Numbered from the stretch's first letter, positions 1 to 7,142 are shown. The stretch: DNA of 8,334 nucleotides from an uncultured Pirellulales bacterium (GCA_947258835.1 CAMYJY010000083.1:1-8334); one strand, 5' to 3'. Notes: generated from the sequence alone by a model not told the origin. Translations and numbers: made by a program.

Positions 1-10
1 CAGAAAATTT

Positions 11-97
11 TGAACCACGACGAAACAACGGAAACAACGAATCAATCAACGAAAAATTAAGTCCCTGTTCGTCGTTGCGTTGTTTCGTCGTGGTTCA
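11..97. repeat. Long imperfect inverted repeat (intergenic palindrome)
   Basis: The 20-nt arm at 11-30 is the exact reverse complement of 78-97. After a 4-nt bulge (31-34), pairing continues between 35-40 and 72-77, giving 26 bp around an AT-rich loop at 41-71. The left arm contains a perfect tandem duplication of the 9-mer GAAACAACG (22-30 and 31-39), which explains the bulge. It lies downstream of the minus-strand transporter gene. A minus-strand transcript would form the stem and then read AAAATTTT, so the element could end transcription, although the U-run is short. Intergenic palindromes built from CCACGA/TCGTGG words recur in planctomycete genomes as I recall them; I could not check copy number here. 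Confidence 0.8.
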
Positions 98-118
98 TTA
101 CACGTTCTTAGTGTTTCA

Positions 119-134
119 CGCCTCCGACGAGGCG
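119..134 (-). terminator. Small GC hairpin downstream of the MFS gene
   Basis: CGCCTC (119-124), a CGAC tetraloop and GAGGCG (129-134) form a perfect 6-bp stem about 50 nt past the stop of the minus-strand transporter. No U-tract follows on the minus strand, so it is not a canonical intrinsic terminator. It may protect the mRNA 3' end or have no role. The palindrome at 11-97 is an alternative terminator for the same transcript. Confidence 0.25.
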
Positions 135-183
135 CACGTATTTTGCAAGGGAAGTACCGGCCGTATGTCGATAACCAGCTGGC

Positions 184-1512
184 TCATCGATCCCGATCCT
201 CACCGAGGACTTGCCCGCTCTCGGTCGACCGCTGGCCAAGCTTGTTCCGCCAGCTAGCGGCGATCTGGAGCGACTCATCCAGAGTCTTGCTAGTCCGCAA
301 GGGCAAACACAGCAGGCCTGACACGGCTAGCGTGACTGCGATGATCAAAAAACTGGTACCTATTCCCCAACGGGCGACGCACAGCTCGGTCAGCGGGGGG
401 GCCAGCATGGCCACCGCCCAGGCACCCCCCATCATCAGGCTGGAAGCCAGATTGGCGCGGTGCGGCAAGTTCTTTTGGGCCAGCGCGATGCTGATTGGAA
501 TCATCGACGCAAAACCGATCCCCGCCAATCCAGCCAACACCCGGCCCAGACCCAGGGACACATAAGGAAAACCCGCGATCACGGGTGCAAAGAGCACGGG
601 CACCAGCACCATCGGCAGTTTTTCTCGGCCCCCGCGGACGAACCTGCCGGCCAGCAGTCCGCCCACCGCCATGCCGAACAAAGTGGCCGCGTTCAATTCA
701 CCCACCACCGGTGCCGCCTGGTGAGCGATGTGGGACGGCGACCAAGCGGGGTGCTCCGCGGCCACTGCCGCTTGTGCCCACCGCACGTAAAGGTAAAACA
801 GCGACAGATTCACGCAGAAGCGAAAACAAGACACCACGTACAGCAGTCCGATCATGCTCCAATTCGAGCGGGTGGATGACTCGGCGTCAGGCTGCTCCAG
901 CAGCGTCTGCGGGGCAGGCAGCCGGAGAAATTTCCAGTGGATCACGACCGCCAGCAGGAACACGGGCACCATAAACGCGGGCAGCAGATCAAACCCGAGG
1001 GAAGTCGTTAAAAATCGCGGCCAGCAAAATGCCCCGAGCACGCCGCCCAACATACCGCTCACAAAGAACAGACTCATCGCACTGTGGCGTTGGTGCTGTT
1101 GCAACTGACCAATGGTCGTCGCGGCCACGGGGTGGAACATGCCCACGCCGATCATTCCCACCGCGTAGATGGCCACCAGCGCGGACATCTGAGGGGCCAG
1201 GCCCAATAGGCAGATTCCCACTCCGGCCAAGGCCAGGCCCACGATCCCCCAGAGGCGGGTATGTTGCCGATCGCTGAGCAGCGCGCACAGCGGTTGCGAG
1301 AGACCCGAAACCAGCGGGCCGATGCCCAGCAGCCAAGCCGACTGTTTGGCCGTGATGCCGATTCGCACCTCCAGCAGGCCCAGCGAGGCGGGTACCAAGG
1401 CGGCCAACGCATCGACCACCGCATGCGCTAGCAAGAGGGCTGCCAGCACCACGGCGAGGTGGGGCGCGGTGGCTGGTGTGGTGGGCAAGCTGAGGGGAGT
1501 GTTTTGAGGCAT
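184..1512 (-). CDS. MFS transporter, fosmidomycin-resistance (Fsr)-like
   Basis: This encodes a 442-residue inner-membrane protein of the major facilitator superfamily, probably a proton-coupled efflux pump; the substrate is unknown. It is almost wholly hydrophobic, with about 12 predicted helices and a hydrophilic central loop near residues 195-219. Helix 1 carries H30 and D34 (AHAVVDALAALVP), a cytoplasmic SDRQHTRLW segment lies at 80-88, and GMFHP lies at 124-128. These match the H..D and FHP signatures I associate with Fsr-type carriers, though the subfamily call comes from memory. The frame stays open upstream to 1617, but the hydrophilic stretch encoded there (including CLVDKKLCRC) is unlike an MFS N-terminus, so the ATG at 1510-1512 is preferred. 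No clear Shine-Dalgarno precedes it. A basic tail follows the last helix (about 408-442). It is divergent from glyA across 313 bp and is presumably a separate transcription unit. Confidence 0.85.
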   Translation of the reverse strand: MPQNTPLSLPTTPATAPHLAVVLAALLLAHAVVDALAALVPASLGLLEVRIGITAKQSAWLLGIGPLVSGLSQPLCALLSDRQHTRLWGIVGLALAGVGICLLGLAPQMSALVAIYAVGMIGVGMFHPVAATTIGQLQQHQRHSAMSLFFVSGMLGGVLGAFCWPRFLTTSLGFDLLPAFMVPVFLLAVVIHWKFLRLPAPQTLLEQPDAESSTRSNWSMIGLLYVVSCFRFCVNLSLFYLYVRWAQAAVAAEHPAWSPSHIAHQAAPVVGELNAATLFGMAVGGLLAGRFVRGGREKLPMVLVPVLFAPVIAGFPYVSLGLGRVLAGLAGIGFASMIPISIALAQKNLPHRANLASSLMMGGAWAVAMLAPPLTELCVARWGIGTSFLIIAVTLAVSGLLCLPLRTSKTLDESLQIAASWRNKLGQRSTESGQVLGEDRDR

Positions 1513-1568
1513 GCGGTCTGTCTGCTGAGCGCAAAGAGGATACCATCCGGAACCACATCGGCACAACT

Positions 1569-1582
1569 TCTTGTCAACAAGA
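1569..1582. promoter_or_regulatory. 14-bp palindrome in the divergent promoter region
   Basis: TCTTGT (1569-1574), CA, ACAAGA (1577-1582) is a perfect 6+2+6 dyad. It ends 8 bp before the -35 hexamer of the candidate glyA promoter and lies 57 bp upstream of the MFS start codon. That position suits an operator acting on one or both divergent genes. I do not recognise the motif, and no regulator gene is adjacent, so the operator role is inferred from symmetry and position only. Confidence 0.4.
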
Positions 1583-1589
1583 CAGCCGA

Positions 1590-1618
1590 TTGACATTCCC
1601 CGGAGCGGACTCGACAAT
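1590..1618 (+). promoter_or_regulatory. Sigma70-type promoter for glyA
   Basis: TTGACA (1590-1595, a perfect -35) is followed after exactly 17 bp by GACAAT (1613-1618), which matches the TATAAT -10 at four of six positions. The predicted transcription start is near 1625, giving a glyA 5' untranslated region of about 200 nt. No better-spaced pair was found closer to the gene: the TATAAG words at 1785-1790 and 1793-1798 lack a -35 partner at the right distance. Confidence 0.6.
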
Positions 1619-1619
1619 G

Positions 1620-1800
1620 AACTTATAACTCAAACCGAAAACGAGGCTTCCATGAAGCCGGTAAAGCCCGAGAAAACAGCCCCCTTTCCGCATCGCGGCC
1701 GCTCACCAAGAAACCTGATTGAGAGGCGGATGGAGTGGGCTTTTCCGGCCCAAACCGGCCGGCACCAGGCATACCTGTTTTCACTATAAGGTTATAAGTT
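1620..1800 (+). promoter_or_regulatory. Candidate structured leader upstream of glyA
   Basis: The block is bracketed by a perfect 10-bp inverted repeat, AACTTATAAC at 1620-1629 and GTTATAAGTT at 1791-1800. Between them are three local hairpins: GGCTTC/GAAGCC (1645-1650 with 1654-1659), CCGGCC/GGCCGG (1745-1750 with 1757-1762) and CAGG/CCTG (1766-1769 with 1774-1777). It starts at the predicted glyA transcription start and ends 26 nt before the start codon. I looked for the conserved core of the ZTP (pfl) riboswitch, a known glyA regulator, and for glycine riboswitch cores, and saw neither. It could be an undescribed cis-regulatory RNA, a leader-peptide region, a small MITE-like insert, or unstructured spacer. 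Confidence 0.35.
1652..1789 (+). CDS. Possible 45-residue leader peptide (hypothetical)
   Basis: An ATG at 1652 preceded by GAGG (1643-1646, 5-nt spacer) opens a 45-codon frame ending in TAA at 1787-1789, 36 nt before the glyA start. The same SD word and spacing precede glyA itself. The product would be basic, with many Lys, Arg and Pro residues and no membrane segment, and resembles no family I know. It would be the first sizeable ORF on a transcript from the 1590-1618 promoter. The start codon lies in the loop and stem of the 1645-1659 hairpin. It has no run of Ser or Gly codons, so classical attenuation by those amino acids is unlikely. It may well be chance. Confidence 0.2.
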   Translation: MKPVKPEKTAPFPHRGRSPRNLIERRMEWAFPAQTGRHQAYLFSL

Positions 1801-1825
1801 TATTTGTACCTGATCTGAGGACTCG

Positions 1826-3100
1826 ATGACGAATTATTTGGCCAACTCGGATCCCGAAGTTTGGTCGGCCATGGCCGACGAGGTCCAGCGCCAGCAGGAT
1901 GGGCTGGAACTGATTGCCAGTGAAAACTACACCAGCCCGGCCGTGATGCAGGCCGCCGGCAGCGTGCTGACCAATAAATATGCCGAAGGGTATCCCGGCC
2001 GCCGCTACTACGGTGGCTGCGAACATGTCGATCGAATCGAAGACCTGGCCCGCGCGCGGGCCCGGGAGCTGTTTGGTGCCGAATATGCCAATGTCCAGCC
2101 GCATTCGGGCTCACAGGCCAATATGGCCGTGTATCTGGCTGCTTTGCAGCCCGGCGACACGGTGTTGGGACTCGACCTGGCCCATGGAGGTCACCTGACC
2201 CATGGCATGAAACTCAATGTGTCGGGCATGCTGTACCACTTTGTCAGCTACGGCGTCCGCGAGGACGATCATCGCATCGACTTCGATCAAGTGGCCCAAT
2301 TGGCCCAGCAGCACAAGCCGAAGCTGATTGTCGCCGGTGCCAGTGCCTACCCCCGTGAGATCCCTCACGACCGGTTTGCCGAAATTGCCGCCGATGTCGG
2401 TGCCCCGCTGTTGGTCGATATGGCCCACTACGCCGGTTTGGTAGCCGCCGGCTTGCACCACAACCCGGTGGCCTGTGCCGACTTTGTGACTTCGACCACG
2501 CATAAAACCCTGCGAGGACCTCGGGGCGGTTTGTGCCTGGCCAAAAAGGCCTCGGCCAAGGTGCTCAACAGCCGCGTGTTTCCCGGCTTGCAAGGTGGGC
2601 CGTTGATGCACGTGATTGCTGGCAAGGCCGTTTGTTTTGGCGAGGCCCTGCAGCCTGAGTTCAAGGTGTACATCCAGCAGGTGATCGACAATGCCCGCGT
2701 GTTGGCGGAAACTCTGGCCAGCGGGGGGCTGCGTCTGGTAAGCGGCGGGACCGACAATCATCTGGTGCTGGTGGATGTGACTCCCTTGGGAGTTGGTGGT
2801 AAAATTGCCGAGGCCACGCTGGAAGCGTGTGGCATCACGGCCAACAAAAACATGATTCCCTTTGACCAGCGGAAGCCTGTGGATCCTTCGGGAATTCGTC
2901 TGGGCACACCCGCGCTCACCTCGCGCGGTATGGGAGAGGAAGAGCTGCGGGCGGTGGGACGCTGGATTTTACAAGCCCTCCGCGCAGCCGATGATGTCGC
3001 GGTGCACGAGCGGATTCGTGGCGAAATTCGGCAGCTGTGCGAACACTTTCCCGTACCCGCCGCCGCACTCAACGAAACCCTCGTACCGGCCACAACCTAG
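1826..3100 (+). CDS. glyA: Serine hydroxymethyltransferase
   Basis: This is a cytosolic PLP enzyme interconverting serine plus tetrahydrofolate with glycine plus 5,10-methylene-THF, the main source of one-carbon units. At 424 residues it has the normal bacterial length (about 415-430). Family signatures run in order: ASENYTS (31-37), YAEGYPGRRYYGGCEHVD (52-69), HSGSQAN (93-99), LAHGGHLTHG (118-127), the PLP-contacting DMAHYAGL segment (198-205, with D198 and H201), and TSTTHKTLRGPRGG (222-235), where K227 should be the Schiff-base lysine. IRLGTPALTSRGM (357-369) supplies the carboxylate-binding Arg (R358). No key residue is missing. The ATG has GAGG at 1817-1820, five bases upstream. It is first in a plus-strand series with the response regulator and HEAT/TPR genes. 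Confidence 0.97.
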   Translation: MTNYLANSDPEVWSAMADEVQRQQDGLELIASENYTSPAVMQAAGSVLTNKYAEGYPGRRYYGGCEHVDRIEDLARARARELFGAEYANVQPHSGSQANMAVYLAALQPGDTVLGLDLAHGGHLTHGMKLNVSGMLYHFVSYGVREDDHRIDFDQVAQLAQQHKPKLIVAGASAYPREIPHDRFAEIAADVGAPLLVDMAHYAGLVAAGLHHNPVACADFVTSTTHKTLRGPRGGLCLAKKASAKVLNSRVFPGLQGGPLMHVIAGKAVCFGEALQPEFKVYIQQVIDNARVLAETLASGGLRLVSGGTDNHLVLVDVTPLGVGGKIAEATLEACGITANKNMIPFDQRKPVDPSGIRLGTPALTSRGMGEEELRAVGRWILQALRAADDVAVHERIRGEIRQLCEHFPVPAAALNETLVPATT

Positions 3101-3128
3101 CAGCTGGCCACCGAGAACGCACCCAATA

Positions 3129-3143
3129 CCCCCCCAAAAAAAA
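3129..3143 (+). repeat. C7A8 homopolymer tract before the response regulator
   Basis: Seven C followed directly by eight A occupy the spot where a Shine-Dalgarno would be expected, ending four bases before the ATG at 3148. Such tracts are prone to replication slippage, and changes in length would alter the translation initiation region rather than a reading frame. The A-run just before the start codon may also act as an unstructured, SD-independent loading site. Confidence 0.5.
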
Positions 3144-3147
3144 CACC

Positions 3148-3582
3148 ATGGCCAAACCACGCATCTTAATTGCTGATGACAACGAAGCGAACGTCGAGTT
3201 GCTGGAGGCCTACTTGGGTGGGCTGGACGCCGAGACGATGATTGCCATCGATGGTCAAGATACCCTCGACAAGGTGGCCTCCTTCGCGCCCGATTTGATC
3301 TTGCTGGACATTATGATGCCCAAACTCAGTGGGTTTGAAGTCTGCCAGCAACTGAAGGGCGATGCCGCCACCAGCCGGATTATGATCCTGATGGTGACCG
3401 CCCTCAACGAGCTGGGGGACATTGAGAGGGCCGTGGCGGCGGGGACCGATGATTTCCTCTCCAAGCCAGTCAATAAAATTGAACTGGTCAAGCGCGTGGA
3501 AAACATGCTGAAACTGCGGGATGTCAATGATGAGCTCGAGCGGCTCCGGCAGTACATCGAGCACATGGAAGCCTCGCGTTAG
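3148..3582 (+). CDS. Single-domain response regulator (CheY/DivK-like receiver)
   Basis: This is a 144-residue protein made of one receiver domain plus a short charged helical tail (about 120-144). The canonical phosphorylation set is complete: acidic pair D10/D11 (ILIADDN), phospho-acceptor D54 (LILLDIMMPKLSG), switch T84 (MVTAL) and conserved K106 (FLSKPVN). There is no DNA-binding, GGDEF or enzyme domain, so it should act by protein-protein contact, as in a phosphorelay. The partner kinase is not in the window. The start was chosen because the fold begins at MAKPRILIADD; the frame is open further upstream, but only in a shadow of the glyA 3' end. It lies 47 bp after glyA and 45 bp before the HEAT/TPR gene with no terminator between, so cotranscription is likely. 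No Shine-Dalgarno is visible. The process it controls is unknown. Confidence 0.93.
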   Translation: MAKPRILIADDNEANVELLEAYLGGLDAETMIAIDGQDTLDKVASFAPDLILLDIMMPKLSGFEVCQQLKGDAATSRIMILMVTALNELGDIERAVAAGTDDFLSKPVNKIELVKRVENMLKLRDVNDELERLRQYIEHMEASR

Positions 3583-3615
3583 TTTTTACTGGTTTATTGC
3601 TGTTGTCATGGCCCC

Positions 3616-3620
3616 AAGGG
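3616..3620 (+). promoter_or_regulatory. Ribosome binding site deciding the HEAT/TPR start
   Basis: AAGGG lies seven bases before the ATG at 3628. An in-frame GTG at 3622 is only one base from this motif, too close for normal initiation, so the ATG is taken as the start. Confidence 0.5.
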
Positions 3621-3627
3621 TGTGTTC

Positions 3628-5535
3628 ATGCCCGTTCGCAGCACCACGGCACGCTGGGTGATGGCGTGGCTACCGTGTCCAGGCCCTCGCTGGATGCATC
3701 CGGTTCTCGCCTGTTGTCTGCTGGCCCAACTGCTTTCGCAGGGCTTGGCGAACGATGTCCGTTCCCCACCGGTCGATCCGCCCCAGGCCCAAGTTGCCCG
3801 TTGGATTCAGCAGTTGGGCAGTGACCAGTACGTGGAGCGTAAGCAGGCCGAAGCGCAGCTCACCCGGTTGGGGGCCGCCGCTTTTGACGCGCTGCAGCAG
3901 GCCTTAAAAAATCCAGACTTGGAAATTGCGACCCGGGCCAAGTACATCCTGACCCATGTTCAGATTGAATGGGAACGGGCTAGCGATCCGCCGGAAGTCC
4001 GCCAACTGTTGGACGGTTATGGTGCCCTGCCGGCGGCGGAGCGCCGGCAGCGGATGGAGCAGTTGGCCATCCTCGCCCAAGCTCAGGGACTGCCTGCCTT
4101 GTGTCGCATTGCCTGCTACGATGTGTCTCCCAAGTTGGCTCGCCAGGCGGCCCTGGCCGTGTTCACGCGTGATTCGCTCCGTGCCGCGCTGCGGCCCGCA
4201 ACGATCAACAGCGCCCTGGGGAGCGCGGAGAATGTACCGGTGCGGTGGCTGCGGACCCTGGCCGATCAGCGGCTCGGTGCCCGCGTCGATGCCCGCTGGT
4301 TACCCCTCTTGGATGCGGAATTGGCGCTGGTAGCACAAGACTCCCGAGACACCGAGGTGTCGATTGTGCTGGGTCTGTTGCAATACGTTTTGCAGCTGGG
4401 ATTGGAGGCCGAGGATCCGCAAACGCAGTTTGAGCTGCTCCGCCGGTGGACCGATTTGGCGGATCCGTCCGGCCCAGTCCAGCAGGCCATGCTGTCCCAA
4501 CTGGACGATTGGATGGAACTGTTGCTGTACGAGCTGCAGGAATTGGGGGGCACCCAGCAGCTGGCCTTGGCTCGGTCCACGCAGTGGACGCTACAGCACC
4601 AGCAGTGGGAGACGTTGGGGCTGCTGGAGAGGCATTATGAGCAGACTTTCCGCAGCGATCGTCTGTTGCTTTACCTGGCGGCGATTGCACAAGGACAACA
4701 GGGACGCGCAGCAGAGGCCGCCAACCTGGCGGCGCGCGCCCAGCAGGTCAAGCTGCCCGCGCTGGAATTGCACAATGCGTATGCCAGTATTTTGGGCGAG
4801 TTCGGGCGTCATGATTGGGCCGAACAGGAGTGGCGCTGGGTCGTCGATCAGGCCTCGACGTTGTCCCCGGTATCGTGGAATGCCCGTCGTTGGTTGGCCC
4901 AGCTGCGACTCCACGATCGGGGGGAAGACCAGCTGGCGGCCGACCTGCTGCAAGAAGTTTTGGCTGCCGTGGAGGCGTTGCCGGTAGAAAAACATCAGCG
5001 TCTCGTCCGAGGCAGCACCGGCCTGCTGCTGCGGGAGTTGGAATCGCAGCGGGCGTTTTATGTGGCTTGCGTCCAAGCCGCCGCGGGCGATGTGGCGGGG
5101 CAGCGCAAAAGTTTAAACCAGGCCTATCGTTTGAATTCAGAAGATCCCGATGTCTTGATTGCCATGTACCAAATCTCGGCCGGCGATGCGCCGTATCGCC
5201 AGCAGGTGCGCGGGCGTATCCGGCGCATTTGTGAGCAACTTGAGTTTGCCATCGAAAAAAATCCGCACGAAGCCAATAATTACAATCACTGGGCGTGGCT
5301 GGTGAGTAATACGGAAGGGGACTACCAGCAGGCATTGGCCTATTCCCTGCGTTCCTTGGAACTGCAGCAGGGCAGTGCCAGTTATTTGGATACCTTGGGA
5401 CGCTGTTATTATGCCGTAGGGGACTTGGAAAACGCCGTGCGGTATCAGCAACAGGCCGTCCAAAAACACCCGCACCTGTCCGTCATGCAGCGGCAGTTAA
5501 AGCTCTTTGAGCAGGAATTGGCCGCCGCTAAATAA
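3628..5535 (+). CDS. Secreted HEAT-like/TPR repeat protein
   Basis: A 635-residue protein with no recognisable catalytic motif, probably an exported scaffold. The N-terminus has Arg residues, then a hydrophobic stretch (about 24-40) and a plausible signal peptidase site at GLA|ND (41/42); in-frame Met12 and Met23 would give shorter, more typical signals. Residues 55-112 form a HEAT-like pair of the style common in planctomycete exported proteins (LGSDQY..RKQAEAQLTRLG, then ALKNPDLEIATRAKYIL), and 145-185 look like more alpha-solenoid. Leu/Gln-rich helices fill the middle. TPR-like units lie near 345-372, 380-410 and 475-505. The clearest pair is at 548-616, where NYNHWAWLVSNTEGDYQQAL is followed by YLDTLGRCYYAVGDLENAV. 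It follows the response regulator by 45 bp and converges on the M28 gene with 13 bp between stops. Its function and partners are unknown. Confidence 0.85.
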   Translation: MPVRSTTARWVMAWLPCPGPRWMHPVLACCLLAQLLSQGLANDVRSPPVDPPQAQVARWIQQLGSDQYVERKQAEAQLTRLGAAAFDALQQALKNPDLEIATRAKYILTHVQIEWERASDPPEVRQLLDGYGALPAAERRQRMEQLAILAQAQGLPALCRIACYDVSPKLARQAALAVFTRDSLRAALRPATINSALGSAENVPVRWLRTLADQRLGARVDARWLPLLDAELALVAQDSRDTEVSIVLGLLQYVLQLGLEAEDPQTQFELLRRWTDLADPSGPVQQAMLSQLDDWMELLLYELQELGGTQQLALARSTQWTLQHQQWETLGLLERHYEQTFRSDRLLLYLAAIAQGQQGRAAEAANLAARAQQVKLPALELHNAYASILGEFGRHDWAEQEWRWVVDQASTLSPVSWNARRWLAQLRLHDRGEDQLAADLLQEVLAAVEALPVEKHQRLVRGSTGLLLRELESQRAFYVACVQAAAGDVAGQRKSLNQAYRLNSEDPDVLIAMYQISAGDAPYRQQVRGRIRRICEQLEFAIEKNPHEANNYNHWAWLVSNTEGDYQQALAYSLRSLELQQGSASYLDTLGRCYYAVGDLENAVRYQQQAVQKHPHLSVMQRQLKLFEQELAAAK

Positions 5536-5548
5536 GCGGGAGTTTCTC

Positions 5549-7132
5549 TCACTCAGGCTGAACTGGTATACCTTTCGCATCCGCAAAAAGTGGCAGCCAT
5601 GGTAACCAGAGTAGTGCCATGGCGGGGTGATAGACTGCGGCCGCCAACGGCCCCAGTGCCACGGGCAGGAGATTGACCAAGGGCAACAGGATGATGGCCG
5701 AAACCGTGAAGGTCAACACGACGCGAACCCCCGTCCGCACCGGCAGCAAACTACATCCGGCCGCTCCCAGAGCCGGCACCAACGTAAAGTAGCTGAAACC
5801 AGGTACGCTTGCCGCAAGGGCTACCCCCGCCAGCGACCAACCGCTCCAGAACAGAATCCAGACCGACTCGTCGGCCATGGCCCGCAGACATAAACGGGCG
5901 GCGGCCCAGACTAAGAACATCGAGAGGGGCACGTAGATGGCAACCAGCCAACCACCGTGGGCTACAAAGGCCCTTGGAAACATCCCGGCGGCGGCCAGTG
6001 AACGCGAGATCAGCAGGCCCAACGTGCCGGTACTCAGCAACACGAAGCACACGGCCCCGGCCACCCACAGAGCATCCCGCCACATGGTCTTGGAAAAATA
6101 CTGCCGGGCAAATCTGCCCATTAAAACGAACAGTGGCACGAGAGCCAGCGGCAAGGCCCAGGAACTTGGATAAACAAATACCTGGCAGCCCAGCAAATCG
6201 AAGAACACGGCATCTTCAGAGGACGCTGCCATGTCCGCCTGCGCATCTTCCGCAAGGGCGCGGGCTAGGGCCAACGCATTCTCTCCGTGATGCTGGAGAC
6301 TCCGCAAGCTCAAGTTTTCCAAAGTATCATTGGCCGTATGGTAGTTGTGGGCGTCGCCAATGAAAGCAAAGTTCAGACCGGCCCAACCATCCCTGGCAAA
6401 GATGGTGAAGTCGGTGTCGTTGGGAAGGAAGCGATACACCGTCACAAAGGACGAGCCGGTCACGCAGGGGCGAGGCAGATGGTCCGCCAGGATACGAGTA
6501 GCAGCCAAGTTGTTACGATGCGTCTCGAACATGATGCTGGGACCGCTCGTTCCACGGGCTTCGAAGTTCAACACCACAGGTTTTTCTCGGGCCAGGCTGT
6601 GAGACTCCACAAAGCCTTCCGCGCCCCACATCCCGGCCTCCTCGCCATCGGTGAGCAAGAAGTAGACCGGTCGCTCGTACGGACCTCCGGCGCTGAGTAT
6701 CCGCGCGGTCTCCAGCAGGGCGGCCACACACGCTCCCGCGTCCGCGGCACCTGGTCCCGCGGGCACCGAATCGTAGTGAGTCGCCAGCACCAAGGGCCGC
6801 CCTGGATTGGTCGAGTTGGGCAAGCGCGCCAAGATATTGACCAGCTCGTAGGGAGGCCGTGCCATGGGGACGATCTCGACGTCCAATCCCAAACGCTCGA
6901 ATTCGTCAAGCAACCGCGCGCGCACCACCTGGTTGGCTGCGGAACCCACAGGATGAGGTGATTGGTCGCCGAGCAGACGCGCGAGCACTGCGTAGGCCCG
7001 GGTCGCAGAAAACTCTGTCGTGGGGCAGTCGGCTGGCTGGGGTGCCGGGCCACGCAGTTGCAGCGCCACGCACAGCTGCAAACAGACGAGCACCAGGAAA
7101 CATGACCAGATGGATCGATTGCCTCGGATCAT
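5549..7132 (-). CDS. M28-family metallopeptidase with multi-pass membrane C-terminus
   Basis: This is a 527-residue zinc aminopeptidase-type protein. An N-terminal hydrophobic segment (about 9-25) is an anchor or uncleaved signal that places the peptidase domain outside the cytoplasm. The di-zinc set is complete in order: H119 and D121 (THYDSVPAG), bridging D131 (GAADAGACVAALL), general base E164 and ligand E165 (TDGEEAG), E191 (FEARG) and H265 (HNYHTANDTLENL). From about 323 to the end there are roughly six or seven hydrophobic helices. A peptidase followed by a polytopic domain is the layout of the eukaryotic Pff1/ERMP1 vacuolar and ER proteases and of longer bacterial M28 proteins. The substrate is unknown, probably N-terminal residues of peptides. 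It is second in an operon, 10 bp after the DUF2617-like gene, with no strong Shine-Dalgarno. Confidence 0.92.
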   Translation of the reverse strand: MIRGNRSIWSCFLVLVCLQLCVALQLRGPAPQPADCPTTEFSATRAYAVLARLLGDQSPHPVGSAANQVVRARLLDEFERLGLDVEIVPMARPPYELVNILARLPNSTNPGRPLVLATHYDSVPAGPGAADAGACVAALLETARILSAGGPYERPVYFLLTDGEEAGMWGAEGFVESHSLAREKPVVLNFEARGTSGPSIMFETHRNNLAATRILADHLPRPCVTGSSFVTVYRFLPNDTDFTIFARDGWAGLNFAFIGDAHNYHTANDTLENLSLRSLQHHGENALALARALAEDAQADMAASSEDAVFFDLLGCQVFVYPSSWALPLALVPLFVLMGRFARQYFSKTMWRDALWVAGAVCFVLLSTGTLGLLISRSLAAAGMFPRAFVAHGGWLVAIYVPLSMFLVWAAARLCLRAMADESVWILFWSGWSLAGVALAASVPGFSYFTLVPALGAAGCSLLPVRTGVRVVLTFTVSAIILLPLVNLLPVALGPLAAAVYHPAMALLWLPWLPLFADAKGIPVQPE

Positions 7133-7142
7133 CTACAGCGTC

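Noticed and set aside
1513..1617. 35-codon N-terminal extension of the MFS transporter.
   Set aside because: The extension is hydrophilic and Cys-rich, covers the 14-bp palindrome and the glyA promoter, and is not expected before the first helix of an MFS protein.
2111..2761. A 216-codon minus-strand ORF opposite glyA.
   Set aside because: It lies wholly inside an unmistakable SHMT gene and is a typical antisense shadow of GC-rich coding sequence, with no protein signature.
4205..4690. Long minus-strand and alternative-frame ORFs within the HEAT/TPR gene.
   Set aside because: The Pro/Ala/Arg-rich translations are what a GC-rich gene gives in the wrong frame. The frame used has consistent solenoid repeats.
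5536..5548. Possible bidirectional terminator between the convergent HEAT/TPR and M28 genes.
   Set aside because: The gap is only 13 bp and contains no inverted repeat or U-tract.
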